From an uncultured Bacteroidales bacterium (GTDB lineage: Bacteria; Bacteroidota; Bacteroidia; Bacteroidales; JAUNSR01), in NCBI GenBank assembly GCA_947074145.1, contig CAMTOJ010000001.1:62001-126000 (forward strand): DNA of 64,000 nt, written 5' to 3'. A model generated the notes under the pieces. That model did not search any database, was not told where the DNA came from, and saw nothing but the letters and a program-made list of their open reading frames with translations. Made by a program: the position numbers and the translations under genes. This document shows, one piece after another, positions 1 to 8,861 of this stretch. How positions within the stretch are numbered: position 1 is the first letter of the stretch; every line of letters starts with the position of its first letter.

Positions 1-1011
1 TATCATTATTATACATAATATGTAATAAGAAAACCTCCCCTCAAGAAATGGCATATGTTGAAAATTCATACCATATATACCTGCAATGAAAGTAAGTGGA
101 ATGAAAATAGCAGAAAAGATTGTCAAAACCTTCATCACATCATTTACACTATTAGATATATTAGCGTTATAGCTATTTTGCTGGTCTGAAATCATTGAGT
201 GATAAATCTCAATAACTTCAAGCGCCTGAGTAGTTAAACCCTCAAGATCTTTAAGATAATTGTATGTTCTTTCGTTTATCAATTCAGAATCAGAAACCAG
301 GAATCTGCTAATAAGCTCTTTCACAGGACGAACATTTTTTCTTATATAAGCGAGTTCTGTTTTAAAATGATATATTTTTTCAATAATCTCTTTTCCGTTT
401 TCTGTTATCTCCTGCTCCTGCTCCTCAATATAGCTTCCCAAAGTCTCAATATTGTAAATATAATGATCCACCAAAGTGTCCATCATTGCATAACATAAAT
501 AATCAGTCGATAAAGCTCGTATTCTTGTGCGTCCATCTTTTATTCTTTTTAATATATCGTTGAAATTATCTTTAGGACTTTCCTGAAACGATATAAGATA
601 ATTTTTTCCAACAATTATTGACACCTGATCAACATGAAACTTATTAACTTCATCATCTATATACATTGATTTCATTATCACATAAAGATGATTCTCATCA
701 TCCATAAACTTAGGCCGTTCATCAGTATTTAGGATATCTTCCATAAATAGAGAATTAAGATTAAATTTTTGTCCTAATTGTTCTATAAGTGTAATATCAT
801 GTAATCCATGAATAGAGATCCATGTAATATACTGATCAGAGAGATAATCCTCTATTTTATTAATACTGTTTACAGTTTCACTTTCAAAAATATCCTGATT
901 ATATTTGATAATGGTTATCGACGGGGTTTCGATTTTTTGTTTACCAATAAAAATCAACGATCCCGGTGCTGCACCTTTTGACTTCTGTTTATCCTTGAGA
1001 AATCGTGCCAT
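1..1011 (-). CDS. corA: CorA-family Mg2+/Co2+ transporter, C-terminus cut by window edge
   Basis: This gene is missing from the ORF track because it runs off the left edge. I translated it from the ATG at 1011 (MARFLKDKQK...); 337 codons are open down to base 1. The long N-terminal part is the cytoplasmic domain of CorA channels, with the acidic and coiled helices expected of the family. The end shows the first membrane helix (IFIPLTFIAGIYGMNF), with the CorA signature GMN at residues 314-316. A short loop and the start of a second hydrophobic helix follow. CorA proteins form pentameric inner-membrane channels for Mg2+ and Co2+. The missing part should be only about 15-25 residues. The gene is divergent from the GH3 gene. 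The family call is secure; the ion is inferred from the family. Confidence 0.93.
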   Translation of the reverse strand, partial: MARFLKDKQKSKGAAPGSLIFIGKQKIETPSITIIKYNQDIFESETVNSINKIEDYLSDQYITWISIHGLHDITLIEQLGQKFNLNSLFMEDILNTDERPKFMDDENHLYVIMKSMYIDDEVNKFHVDQVSIIVGKNYLISFQESPKDNFNDILKRIKDGRTRIRALSTDYLCYAMMDTLVDHYIYNIETLGSYIEEQEQEITENGKEIIEKIYHFKTELAYIRKNVRPVKELISRFLVSDSELINERTYNYLKDLEGLTTQALEVIEIYHSMISDQQNSYNANISNSVNDVMKVLTIFSAIFIPLTFIAGIYGMNFQHMPFLEGRFSYYILCIIMI

Positions 1012-1064
1012 ATATTTGCCTTGTTAATTAATTATTTCACTTATTTGTAAAGAGTTATTAGGCT

Positions 1065-1076
1065 TTACTTAAGTAA
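1065..1076. promoter_or_regulatory. perfect 12-bp palindrome in corA/GH3 divergent region
   Basis: TTACTTAAGTAA is a perfect palindrome, flanked by an outer imperfect repeat (GTTATTA ... TAATAAC, about 1054-1080). It lies 54 bp upstream of the corA start. It could be an operator, but such palindromes also occur by chance in AT-rich DNA. Confidence 0.25.
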
Positions 1077-1223
1077 TAACAATAAAAAGAAAAAAAAGAT
1101 TTAATAATTCATTAATCTATAAACATCCTTCTCCTATATATAAATAATTATAGATGATTATAATTAAAGTTCAATATCTTTTTGAGTATGATTTGATTCA
1201 CTTTATTTAATCTCTATCAGACA

Positions 1224-1252
1224 TTGATATATCATTAATTATACTAATTTTG
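1224..1252 (+). promoter_or_regulatory. Bacteroides-type promoter for the GH3 gene
   Basis: TAATTTTG (1245-1252) matches the -7 consensus TAnnTTTG. A TTG at 1224-1226 lies 18 bp upstream, close to the usual -33/-7 spacing. The predicted start of transcription is near 1258, giving a 5' leader of about 47 nt. Confidence 0.45.
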
Positions 1253-1304
1253 GTTATATCACATTACATAAAAGCTTACATCACATTATATAATATAAGA
1301 TATC

Positions 1305-2402
1305 ATGATTAAATATATTTTACCTGTACTCTCGGCACTTACTATTTTAACCTCCTGTACTGAAAGAGATGCAAAAAAAGAGTTAAAAAGCAAGATTGGC
1401 CAAATGCTTATAGTAGGTTTTCAAGGTACATCTCTTGATGAAAAGATCTCTAAAGAGATTAAGAATAATAATATAGGTGGTATAATACTCTTTGAAAGAA
1501 GTCTAAGTAATCCACAAGCTCCACGGAATATTGTAAATAAAGAACAACTTCTAAATCTTACAGCTCAGCTTAAAGCTTTGAATGAGATACCAATGCTGAT
1601 AAGCATTGATCAGGAAGGTGGTACGGTAGCCAGGCTTGCTCCGGATCGAGGATTTTATAATCCGCCATCAGCAATGTATATAGGTAATCTATCATGCATT
1701 GATTCCTCGCGTTATTATGCAGGGCGAAATGCTATGCAATTAGAAGAGTTGGGAATTAATATGAATTTCACTCCTTGTGTAGATATGATAGTCAATCCTG
1801 ACAACCCTATTATTGCCCTTCGAGAAAGAGCCTTTTCAAACAATCCCGATATAATAGTAAAAGAAGCTGAAGTTGTTGTTCAGGAGCACCGTAAACATGG
1901 TATTATTACCTCTTTAAAGCACTTTCCCGGTCACGGAAGTTCCAAAACAGATTCCCATTTAGGCCTAACAGATGTTACGAATACATATATTGAAGAGGAA
2001 TTGATCCCTTACAAACGATTAATTAAAGATAATTACGCTGATATTGTAATGGTAAGTCATCTGTTTAATTCAAATATAGATCCTGATTTTCCCGCTTCTT
2101 TATCAGAAAAGACTATAAAAGATCTGCTTCGTAATCAACTAGGATTTGAAGGTGTTGTTGCAACAGATGATATGCATATGGGGGCAATTACAGATGAATA
2201 TTCTTACCCTGTAGCTCTCGAACTTGCTATAAATGCCGGTGTTGATATGATAATAATAGGAAATAATGCAAAGATATATGAAGAAGATCTTATATCTGAG
2301 ACTGTAAAAATAATCTATGATCTTGTAACTCTCAATCGTATATCTCATGAACGAATTGATGAAGCGTATGCAAGAATAATGAAACTTAAAGAGAAACTTT
2401 AA
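1305..2402 (+). CDS. GH3 beta-N-acetylhexosaminidase-like lipoprotein
   Basis: This is a glycoside hydrolase family 3 protein of the NagZ type, 365 aa, the single-domain length of the group. The N-terminus is a lipoprotein signal (LTILTSC, Cys18), so the enzyme is probably anchored facing the periplasm or cell surface rather than cytoplasmic like E. coli NagZ. The family motif KHFPGHGSS...DSH lies at about residues 205-215 and carries the Asp/His general-acid pair of NagZ enzymes. The nucleophile motif is TDDMHMGA, with Asp288/289. SIDQEGG and the substrate-binding arginines are also present. The likely role is release of N-acetylglucosamine from peptidoglycan fragments or glycans. The gene stands alone and converges on trpA across a shared terminator. 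Confidence 0.9.
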   Translation: MIKYILPVLSALTILTSCTERDAKKELKSKIGQMLIVGFQGTSLDEKISKEIKNNNIGGIILFERSLSNPQAPRNIVNKEQLLNLTAQLKALNEIPMLISIDQEGGTVARLAPDRGFYNPPSAMYIGNLSCIDSSRYYAGRNAMQLEELGINMNFTPCVDMIVNPDNPIIALRERAFSNNPDIIVKEAEVVVQEHRKHGIITSLKHFPGHGSSKTDSHLGLTDVTNTYIEEELIPYKRLIKDNYADIVMVSHLFNSNIDPDFPASLSEKTIKDLLRNQLGFEGVVATDDMHMGAITDEYSYPVALELAINAGVDMIIIGNNAKIYEEDLISETVKIIYDLVTLNRISHERIDEAYARIMKLKEKL

Positions 2403-2410
2403 TTTTAGAA

Positions 2411-2462
2411 GAAAAAAGAGAACACTACTGTAAAACTTACTTTTGTGTTCTCTTCTTTTTTA
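2411..2462. terminator. bidirectional terminator between GH3 gene and trpA
   Basis: A 10-bp stem (aagagaacac / gtgttctctt, 2416-2425 and 2445-2454) has A-rich DNA on the left and T-rich DNA on the right. It can end transcription of both convergent genes. Confidence 0.75.
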
Positions 2463-2480
2463 TTTTTAATCCTTTTTCCT

Positions 2481-3254
2481 TTATCTTCCCACTGCACTCA
2501 TAAGTTTATTTATAGCTTCTGTAGAATTGATTGATTCTCTTAAAAGACGAATGAAAAACGATCCTATTATTGCCCCTCCTGAATAATTGTTAGCCTCATC
2601 AAAAGTTTCTTTATTTGAAATTCCGAAACCTATCATTCTCGGGTTTTTCAAATTCATTGAATTAATACGATTAAAATACTCTTTTGTCTCTATCGGAAAA
2701 CTATTTTTAGCTCCTGTTGTCGATGCTGTTGAAACCATATATATAAATCCCGAACTATGCTCATCGATAAGTTTTATTCTTTCTTCAGATGTCTCAGGTG
2801 TGATAAGCATTGTAAATCTCAAATCATATTTATCTCCAAGAGACTTGAAATTCTCCATATATTCGTCAAATGGAAGATCCGGAATAATAACACCGTCTAT
2901 CCCGCATTTTTTACAACATTGACAAAATCTTTCTATCCCAAATTGAAGTATGGGATTAAGATAACCCATAAGAATTAATGGTATTTGAGTCTTTTCTCTG
3001 ATATTCTCAAGCTGAGAAAACAAAAGGTTTAAGTTCATACCGTTTTTTAAAGCATCACCAGATGATTCCTGTATTACAACTCCGTCAGCCAAAGGATCAG
3101 AGAATGGTATACCAATCTCAATCATATCTGCTCCTTGTTTGTCAAGTTCAAGAATAATATCCCGTGTTGAATCCAATTTTGGGAAACCTGCGGTAAAATA
3201 CACTGATATTCTATCTTTTTTTTCTTTAGTAAATTCTGTATCTATTCTATTCAT
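2481..3254 (-). CDS. trpA: tryptophan synthase alpha subunit
   Basis: TrpA cleaves indole-3-glycerol phosphate to indole and glyceraldehyde-3-phosphate and passes indole to TrpB. The ORF track starts at 3299, but the first 15 residues overlap trpF and do not fit the family. I chose the ATG at 3254 (MNRIDTEF), which gives 257 aa and an 8-bp overlap with the trpF stop (ATGAATAG), typical of translational coupling. The catalytic Glu46 lies in MIEIGIPFSDPLADG and Asp57 follows. The phosphate-binding GFGIS near the C-terminus is present. One deviation: the usual ADGPVIQ is ADGVVIQ here. It is the last gene of the trp operon, followed by a terminator. Confidence 0.96.
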   Translation of the reverse strand: MNRIDTEFTKEKKDRISVYFTAGFPKLDSTRDIILELDKQGADMIEIGIPFSDPLADGVVIQESSGDALKNGMNLNLLFSQLENIREKTQIPLILMGYLNPILQFGIERFCQCCKKCGIDGVIIPDLPFDEYMENFKSLGDKYDLRFTMLITPETSEERIKLIDEHSSGFIYMVSTASTTGAKNSFPIETKEYFNRINSMNLKNPRMIGFGISNKETFDEANNYSGGAIIGSFFIRLLRESINSTEAINKLMSAVGR

Positions 3255-3903
3255 TTTCTTTGTTTTTAATCTGTGAAACAAATTGAGTGAGCAACTCAAT
3301 ATCTTTTAATCCCGGAGAGATCTCAAAACGGCTATTTAAGTCAACTCCTGAACATGCACTGTTTGAAACCTCATAAATCGATTCCGAATCTTCTGACCCT
3401 ATGCCTCCACTCAATAAAAATGGTGTATCCAGTCTATAAGCTTCAAGTAGACTCCAGTTAAATTTTTTACCCGATCCGCCATACTCCATGCATGGAGTGT
3501 CGAATACGAAATAATCAACCAGACCTTTATAAGCATCGCATTTTGCAAAGTCATCTTCCGATTTAATATTTAAAGCTTTAATCAGCTTAAATCCTTTTTC
3601 ATTTAATTCTTTGCAAAATTCAGGTGTTTCACTACCGTGGAGCTGCAAGTAATCAAGATGAAATTTCTTAGCGATTTTTTCTATATTATCAATCGAATCA
3701 TTTACAAAAACTCCTGTTTTCTTTGCTCTCAGCCTATCTATATTATCGAAAAAATCTTTTTTGTCTGAAATCTTATCAATAATATATCTTGGAGATTTGG
3801 GATAAAATATCATACCTATTAAATCAACTCCAATATTATCAACCATTCTCATATTGTCGATATATGCCAATCCACAAACCTTTATTACCATTTTATGAGT
3901 CAT
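3247..3903 (-). CDS. trpF: phosphoribosylanthranilate isomerase
   Basis: TrpF performs the Amadori rearrangement of phosphoribosylanthranilate to CdRP, the third step from chorismate. The protein is 218 aa, a usual length. The general base Cys10 sits in IKVCGL. The general acid Asp lies in VFDTPCMEYGGSGKKFNW, and the phosphate loop FLLSGGI follows. An alternative start four codons in (MVIKVCGL) is equally compatible with the family. It is separated from trpC by 9 bp and overlaps trpA by 8 bp. It is a separate protein, not fused to TrpC as in enterobacteria. Confidence 0.96.
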   Translation of the reverse strand: MTHKMVIKVCGLAYIDNMRMVDNIGVDLIGMIFYPKSPRYIIDKISDKKDFFDNIDRLRAKKTGVFVNDSIDNIEKIAKKFHLDYLQLHGSETPEFCKELNEKGFKLIKALNIKSEDDFAKCDAYKGLVDYFVFDTPCMEYGGSGKKFNWSLLEAYRLDTPFLLSGGIGSEDSESIYEVSNSACSGVDLNSRFEISPGLKDIELLTQFVSQIKNKENE

Positions 3904-3912
3904 AAGTTATAA

Positions 3913-4725
3913 TTAGATTATATCAAGTTTTCTCATCATCCCTTCTCCTACCAAAAAACCATTATAACCGGCTTCTCTTAATATCTTAATCTCTTGAGCA
4001 GACGAAACACCACTCTCGGAGATCTTTACTGCCATATCCGGTAGTTTATCATAAAGAGAAAGAGAAACCTCTATATCGGTAACGAAAGTTTTAAGATTTC
4101 TGTTATTCACCCCTATTATATCAATATTATCACAATAATGATCAAGTTCCTCTTCATTATGGACCTCAAGCAATGTTTCCATATTAAGAGCATGAGCCAA
4201 GGATGCAAATCTCTTTACCTCATCTTTAGTAAGACAAGCAGCTATCAGTAATATTGTGTTGGCTCCAAGATATGAAGACTCAAGAATCTGGAACTCATCT
4301 ATAATAAAATCTTTGCGAAGCATTGGCTTTGTGGTCATTGATCTCGCCTTTGAAAAATCGTCGTTATTTCCTCCGAAATATTTAGTATCAGTCAGAACAG
4401 ATATACCGGCTACATTTTTTTCATTATATAACGGTATCACCTCACCAACAACAGCTTCTTTGCATATATCTCCTTTAGAAGGAGAACGACGTTTAAATTC
4501 TGCTATTATTCCATTTCCCGATTTTAATATTGAATTTTTCATTGATATGAATCGGTTTTCATACATCAGGCTTGATTTGTCGAAATAACTATAATAACTT
4601 TCTATAAACTCTATTCTCCTTTCTATTGCTTTTGGTATATAATCATGAGAAAGATTAGATTTATAACGCTCCACAAGAACTCTCTTGTCTGCTACTATTT
4701 TGTCAAGTATATTTTCCATCGCCAT
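3913..4725 (-). CDS. trpC: indole-3-glycerol-phosphate synthase
   Basis: TrpC closes the indole ring by decarboxylating CdRP. The protein is 270 aa and a monofunctional TIM barrel. All family landmarks are visible in order: IIAEFKRRSPSKG (catalytic Lys), SVLTDTKYFGG, LRKDFIIDEFQI (catalytic Lys), LLIAA, LLEVHNEEEL (catalytic Glu), IGVNNRNL, ISESGV and FLVGEGMM. The second Met (MENILDKIV, ATG at 4719) is a possible alternative start. Only 5 bp separate it from trpD, which supports co-transcription. Confidence 0.97.
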   Translation of the reverse strand: MAMENILDKIVADKRVLVERYKSNLSHDYIPKAIERRIEFIESYYSYFDKSSLMYENRFISMKNSILKSGNGIIAEFKRRSPSKGDICKEAVVGEVIPLYNEKNVAGISVLTDTKYFGGNNDDFSKARSMTTKPMLRKDFIIDEFQILESSYLGANTILLIAACLTKDEVKRFASLAHALNMETLLEVHNEEELDHYCDNIDIIGVNNRNLKTFVTDIEVSLSLYDKLPDMAVKISESGVSSAQEIKILREAGYNGFLVGEGMMRKLDII

Positions 4726-4730
4726 CTCTA

Positions 4731-5726
4731 TTATCTTGATAATTCAACAAATTTCTTAAACACACTTTTGGCCTTTCCACTATCTATAGATTCTTTTGCA
4801 ATTTCAATACATTCCTCTACTTCTTTATCCGGAAGAAAAGTTTGTATAGCATAGGCCGAATTGACAAGTACTGCATTTCTTTGAGCCTTTTCGGCTGTTC
4901 CTGAAAGTACTCTATCAAAAATTGAGGAAGCCTCTTCAATGGTATCTCCACCGAAAAGATCAATTTCATGACATTTCTCCAATCCTATCATCTCGGGCGT
5001 TAAGATAGTTTCTTTCTTATTATTTATAAGTTTAAACTCACCTGTAAGAGATATCTCATCATATCCGTCAAGACTGTGAACTATACAATATGGATTTGAG
5101 TCTTGTTGAAAAAGATAATTGTAAAGACGAGCCATTTTTAGATTGTAAACACCCAATAATTTTCTTGTCGGCATGCCCGGATTAACAAGAGGTCCAAGCA
5201 TATTGAAAAATGTTCTTACTCCTAATTCCTTTCTTATCGGAGCAACGCTTTTCATGATAGGATGAAAAAAAGGAGCATGTAGATAAGTGAAACCGCATTG
5301 ATCCATAATTCTTCTTAGATCATCATTATTGTTTTTAAATTTCACTCCGTGAAACTCAAGAACATTTGATGCTCCACTTACCGAGGTTGCTGCATAATTA
5401 CCATGTTTAATGACCGGAAAACCTGCTCCCGCAACTATAAATGATGAGCATGTTGAAATATTAAAAGTATTCTTATTGTCGCCTCCTGTTCCAACAATGT
5501 CTACCGCATTGTAATCGGAAAGATCCAGTTTTACACATGTTTCAAGTAGCGCGTCTCTAAAGCCTGCCAGTTCATCAAGAGTTATTCCTCTCATCTGAAA
5601 AACAGTCATAAAGGCTGTAATCTGTGCTGTGGAATATTCACCGTTGCCAATTTTTAAAAGTGTCTGACAAGCATCCTCTCTTGTCATTGTCTCACGGTTA
5701 AAAAGTGAGTATAATAGATTTTTCAT
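4731..5726 (-). CDS. trpD: anthranilate phosphoribosyltransferase
   Basis: TrpD transfers phosphoribose from PRPP to anthranilate. At 331 aa it is a standalone transferase. The PRPP/Mg site GTGGDNKNTFNIST, the anthranilate-site HGNYAATSVSGAS and MLGPLVNP are all present. The HGN(Y)AA variant replaces the HGNRSVSSKSG form known from enterobacteria. There is no fused glutaminase (TrpG) domain at the N-terminus, unlike E. coli TrpGD: the protein begins directly with the helical domain (MKNLLYSLFNRETMTREDACQ). The start lies 15 bp after the trpE stop. Confidence 0.97.
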   Translation of the reverse strand: MKNLLYSLFNRETMTREDACQTLLKIGNGEYSTAQITAFMTVFQMRGITLDELAGFRDALLETCVKLDLSDYNAVDIVGTGGDNKNTFNISTCSSFIVAGAGFPVIKHGNYAATSVSGASNVLEFHGVKFKNNNDDLRRIMDQCGFTYLHAPFFHPIMKSVAPIRKELGVRTFFNMLGPLVNPGMPTRKLLGVYNLKMARLYNYLFQQDSNPYCIVHSLDGYDEISLTGEFKLINNKKETILTPEMIGLEKCHEIDLFGGDTIEEASSIFDRVLSGTAEKAQRNAVLVNSAYAIQTFLPDKEVEECIEIAKESIDSGKAKSVFKKFVELSR

Positions 5727-5741
5727 ATGATGTTATCCTCC

Positions 5742-7205
5742 CTACAATTTATAGTTATTTACATTGGCAACATGTTGTGCCATATCTATTGCACTACAGA
5801 GTGCACCTAACTTGTTGTTTACCTCTTCAAGTTCAGATTGAGGATTCGATTTGGCAACAACACCTGCTCCTGCCTGGAAGTATAAAGTATTATCTTTACT
5901 TAAAAAACTTCTGATAGTGATAGCCTGATTTATATCGCCATCAAGGCCAATATAACCGATACATCCACCATAGAAACCTCTTGATTGTGGTTCATACTCA
6001 CCAATCAACTGTAAAGCTTTCACTTTAGGAGCACCCGAAAGAGTTCCTGCAGGGAAAGTATCCATAAACGCTCTCATTGGGTTTTCCTTATTTTTAATGA
6101 GTCCTGTTACTCTTGATACGATATGAATTACATGAGAATAGTATTGAAGATCTTTATATCTGCTCACTTTTACTTCCGTTGCATTTCTTGAAAGGTCATT
6201 ACGAGCCAAATCAACAAGCATAACATGTTCGGCGTTCTCTTTTGGATCGTTAAGAAGTTTTTCAGATATCACCTGATCTGTTTCTTCATCTCCGCTTCTT
6301 CGGAATGTTCCCGCAATTGGATCTATATAAGCAGTGCTTCCTTTAATTCTGAAGTGTGTTTCGGGAGATGATCCGAATATGCGATATGATCCGAAATCAA
6401 AATAAAAAAGATATGGGGAAGGATTGACAGAGCGCAATGTTCGATAAACATTAAAATCATCACCAAGAAAATCTTGTTCAAATCGACGTGACAAAACTAT
6501 TTGAAATACATCACCTCTTTTACAATGATAAATACCTTTTTCTACAATATTTCTGAATTGATCATCGGTCAGATTAGTTCTCTTCTCTCCAACTAAAGAA
6601 AATCCGAATAGATCAAGATTATTATTCTCAAGGTCTTTTATCACCTTTTCAATATTAGATGTTTCTCCATTGCATAAATTTTCAACAAGATACATCTCGT
6701 TTCTGAACATATCCATCACTATTACATATCTATAATAGATATAATTCATCTGAGGAATATCTTTGCAGTTTTCTACCGCTGGATTAAACTTTACAGGTTC
6801 AACATAGCTTACGGCATCGTAACTTGTAAATCCAAAAAGTCCGTTAACTCCTGTTGGATTCGATTCCTGTATTTCCCCCAATCTACCCTGCTTAGTTGAG
6901 TTTGATTCGGTTTTGAAAGAATCTGTAAATCTCTTAAAGGCATCATAAACAGTGTTGGTTGATTCAATCTTTTCTCTTGTCGTTTTACCATCAGGATAAT
7001 CACATTCTATTTCTCCTTTATTAACACAAAACTTAGCAATTGGCGCAAATCCTATAAATGAAAAACTACTTTCAGGGGTGCGATATTCTGCTGATTCAAG
7101 AAGTGCTGATTCATGATAAAGATCTCTTATCTTTAGATACAACGATACCGGAGAATGCATATCGGAAAGTAATCGGCAACTATAATTTTTTATATTGTAT
7201 TCCAT
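5742..7205 (-). CDS. trpE: anthranilate synthase component I
   Basis: TrpE makes anthranilate from chorismate, using ammonia normally delivered by TrpG. The protein is 487 aa. The N-terminal half carries the LLES element that binds feedback tryptophan. The C-terminal chorismate-binding domain shows DVFQIVLSRR, IFGSSPETHFR, PIAGTFRR, DTFPAGTLSGAPK, GFYGGCIGY and the end motif FQAGAGVVAKSNPQ. It ends plainly after LGALCSAIDMAQ, with no fused amidotransferase domain. The next gene is trpD; the trpG gene usually found between trpE and trpD in Bacteroides-type operons is absent. Confidence 0.97.
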   Translation of the reverse strand: MEYNIKNYSCRLLSDMHSPVSLYLKIRDLYHESALLESAEYRTPESSFSFIGFAPIAKFCVNKGEIECDYPDGKTTREKIESTNTVYDAFKRFTDSFKTESNSTKQGRLGEIQESNPTGVNGLFGFTSYDAVSYVEPVKFNPAVENCKDIPQMNYIYYRYVIVMDMFRNEMYLVENLCNGETSNIEKVIKDLENNNLDLFGFSLVGEKRTNLTDDQFRNIVEKGIYHCKRGDVFQIVLSRRFEQDFLGDDFNVYRTLRSVNPSPYLFYFDFGSYRIFGSSPETHFRIKGSTAYIDPIAGTFRRSGDEETDQVISEKLLNDPKENAEHVMLVDLARNDLSRNATEVKVSRYKDLQYYSHVIHIVSRVTGLIKNKENPMRAFMDTFPAGTLSGAPKVKALQLIGEYEPQSRGFYGGCIGYIGLDGDINQAITIRSFLSKDNTLYFQAGAGVVAKSNPQSELEEVNNKLGALCSAIDMAQHVANVNNYKL

Positions 7206-7236
7206 TTTTTCTATTCCTTTTATTGTTCCTAAAATT

Positions 7237-8418
7237 CTATTTTGAGAAATGATTCAGATAAGTGTCCATATCTTTGTCGCCTCTTCCCGAAACTGTAAGT
7301 ACCACAACTTCATCTTTTTCGAATTTCATCTTTTCAAGTGCTGCAAGAGCATGAGCTGATTCAAGAGCAGGAATTATACCTTCAAGTCTTGTAAGATCAA
7401 GAGCAGCTTTTAATGCTTCATCATCTGTTACTGCATACACTTTCATTCTTCCCGTTTTAAATAAATGAGAATGTAGAGGACCTACACCCGGATAATCCAG
7501 TCCTGCCGAGATGCTATATGGTTCTATAATTTGACCATCATTATCTTGCATTAAAAGTGTTTTAGCTCCATGAATTATACCTGTTGTTCCGCAATGCATC
7601 GTAGCTGCCGTCTCTCCCGAATCAATTCCAAGCCCGCCTGCTTCTACGGCTACCAATTTTGTTCTTTTTTCATTTAGATAATTAAGAAAGGTTCCTGCTG
7701 CGTTACTTCCGCCACCCACACAAGCTATTAGTGTGTCGGGATAATCTCTTCCCTCTTTCTCTTTCAATTGTTTTTTTATCTCCTGGCTTATAACAGATTG
7801 AAATTTAGCAACCATTTCAGGATAAGGATGAGGTCCCATTGTTGAGCCTATTATATAGTAAGTATCGCGTGGATTACAACACCAGTCGCGTATAGCTTCA
7901 TTTGTTGCATCTTTTAGCGTTTTGTTTCCCGACTGAACAGGAACAACTGTTGCGCCAAGCATTTTCATTTTTTCAACATTAGGGCGTTGACGAGCTACAT
8001 CCAATGCTCCCATATATACCACACATGGCATATCCATCAATGCACAAACCGTAGCAGTTGCTACTCCATGCTGTCCGGCACCCGTTTCAGCAATTATTCT
8101 TGTTTTTCCCATTCTTTTCGCAAGAAGTATCTGACCAATTGTGTTGTTGATCTTATGTGCTCCGGTGTGATTAAGATCCTCTCTTTTCAGATATATCTTT
8201 GCTCCATACTTTTGAGAAAGACGATTAGCATAATATAATGGTGAAGGACGTCCTACATAATCTCGAAGAAGAGTTTCAAACTCTTTCTTGAAGTCATCAT
8301 CATCAATAGCCTCATAATAAGCTTTCTTTAAATTTTCCACATTAGATAGAAGAATTTCTGGAACGTAAGTTCCTCCGAATTCACCATAATACCCTTTTGA
8401 ATCTATTTTGATTTCCAT
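7237..8418 (-). CDS. trpB: tryptophan synthase beta subunit
   Basis: TrpB condenses indole with serine using PLP. The protein is 393 aa, of the TrpB1 type that pairs with TrpA. Landmarks are [14 protein letters not shown] at the N-terminus, the PLP lysine Lys89 in HTGAHKINN, the catalytic Glu in AETGAGQHG, and the phosphate-binding GGGSNAAG. It is the first structural gene after the leader and attenuator, and 31 bp separate it from trpE. Its position ahead of trpE, rather than beside trpA at the end, is the order seen in Bacteroides-type trp operons. Confidence 0.97.
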   Translation of the reverse strand: MEIKIDSKGYYGEFGGTYVPEILLSNVENLKKAYYEAIDDDDFKKEFETLLRDYVGRPSPLYYANRLSQKYGAKIYLKREDLNHTGAHKINNTIGQILLAKRMGKTRIIAETGAGQHGVATATVCALMDMPCVVYMGALDVARQRPNVEKMKMLGATVVPVQSGNKTLKDATNEAIRDWCCNPRDTYYIIGSTMGPHPYPEMVAKFQSVISQEIKKQLKEKEGRDYPDTLIACVGGGSNAAGTFLNYLNEKRTKLVAVEAGGLGIDSGETAATMHCGTTGIIHGAKTLLMQDNDGQIIEPYSISAGLDYPGVGPLHSHLFKTGRMKVYAVTDDEALKAALDLTRLEGIIPALESAHALAALEKMKFEKDEVVVLTVSGRGDKDMDTYLNHFSK

Positions 8419-8521
8419 AATATATATATACTCTTATTTTTATTTCTTGTTTCTATTCACTTATTATTTGTCATATCCTCTTTTAGATCCTCTGATTTTT
8501 TATCCTATTGATTTGATATGG

Positions 8522-8564
8522 ACAAAAAAAAAGGAAAGAGATTCGCAAGTTCGAATCTCTTTCC
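8522..8564 (-). terminator. trp attenuator terminator hairpin
   Basis: This is a perfect 13-bp stem (ggaaagagattcg at 8533-8545, cgaatctctttcc at 8552-8564) with a 6-nt loop. On the minus strand it is followed at once by nine T residues (8522-8532 region). It lies between the leader peptide and trpB, so it is placed as a classical transcription attenuator. I did not resolve by eye a convincing antiterminator pairing with its 5' arm. Confidence 0.85.
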
Positions 8565-8617
8565 CTTTATTATCTTATATATAAATTAATCTATAAATTG
8601 GGATATGACGATATGAC

Positions 8618-8674
8618 TCACGACTTCAGAAGTTGTAAGCGCCACCACCATAGATTATTTATAGAATTATTCAT
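8618..8674 (-). CDS. trpL: trp leader peptide with three consecutive Trp codons
   Basis: This 18-codon ORF is too short for the ORF track: MNNSINNLWWWRLQLLKS, starting at the ATG at 8674 and ending with TGA at 8618-8620. Three TGG codons in a row, placed upstream of a strong Rho-independent hairpin and the trp genes, are the defining features of ribosome-mediated attenuation. Just after the Trp codons the RNA can fold into an imperfect hairpin (CUUACAAC-loop-GUCGUGAG) that overlaps the stop codon, a candidate pause or competing structure. When charged tRNA-Trp is scarce the ribosome should stall at WWW and change folding downstream. The mechanism is inferred; the ORF and hairpins are visible. 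Confidence 0.85.
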   Translation of the reverse strand: MNNSINNLWWWRLQLLKS

Positions 8675-8733
8675 AATTGTTCTTTGTTTTTTAATTTGAT
8701 ATATATGAAGATTATTTTCTTTCATATACGTGA

Positions 8734-8741
8734 CAAAAGTA
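8734..8741 (-). promoter_or_regulatory. Bacteroides-type -7 box of the trp operon
   Basis: On the minus strand TACTTTTG matches TAnnTTTG. Transcription would begin near 8728, about 54 nt before the leader ATG. A clear -33 element was not found. Confidence 0.5.
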
Positions 8742-8861
8742 ATGATATTTTTATAAAACGAAACAGATTAATATTTTTTTTTGAAAAACTTCTCAGTTTT
8801 TTTACATCTTCTTTTCGTCATTGTATTTTAATTATTATTTCCCTTATAATAATTGTAGATA

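Noticed and set aside
8609-8671. Alternative leader ORF MVVALTTSEVVSHIVISQ in another frame over the trp leader
   Set aside because: It has no Trp codons and lies in a different frame; the WWW reading frame fits attenuation far better.
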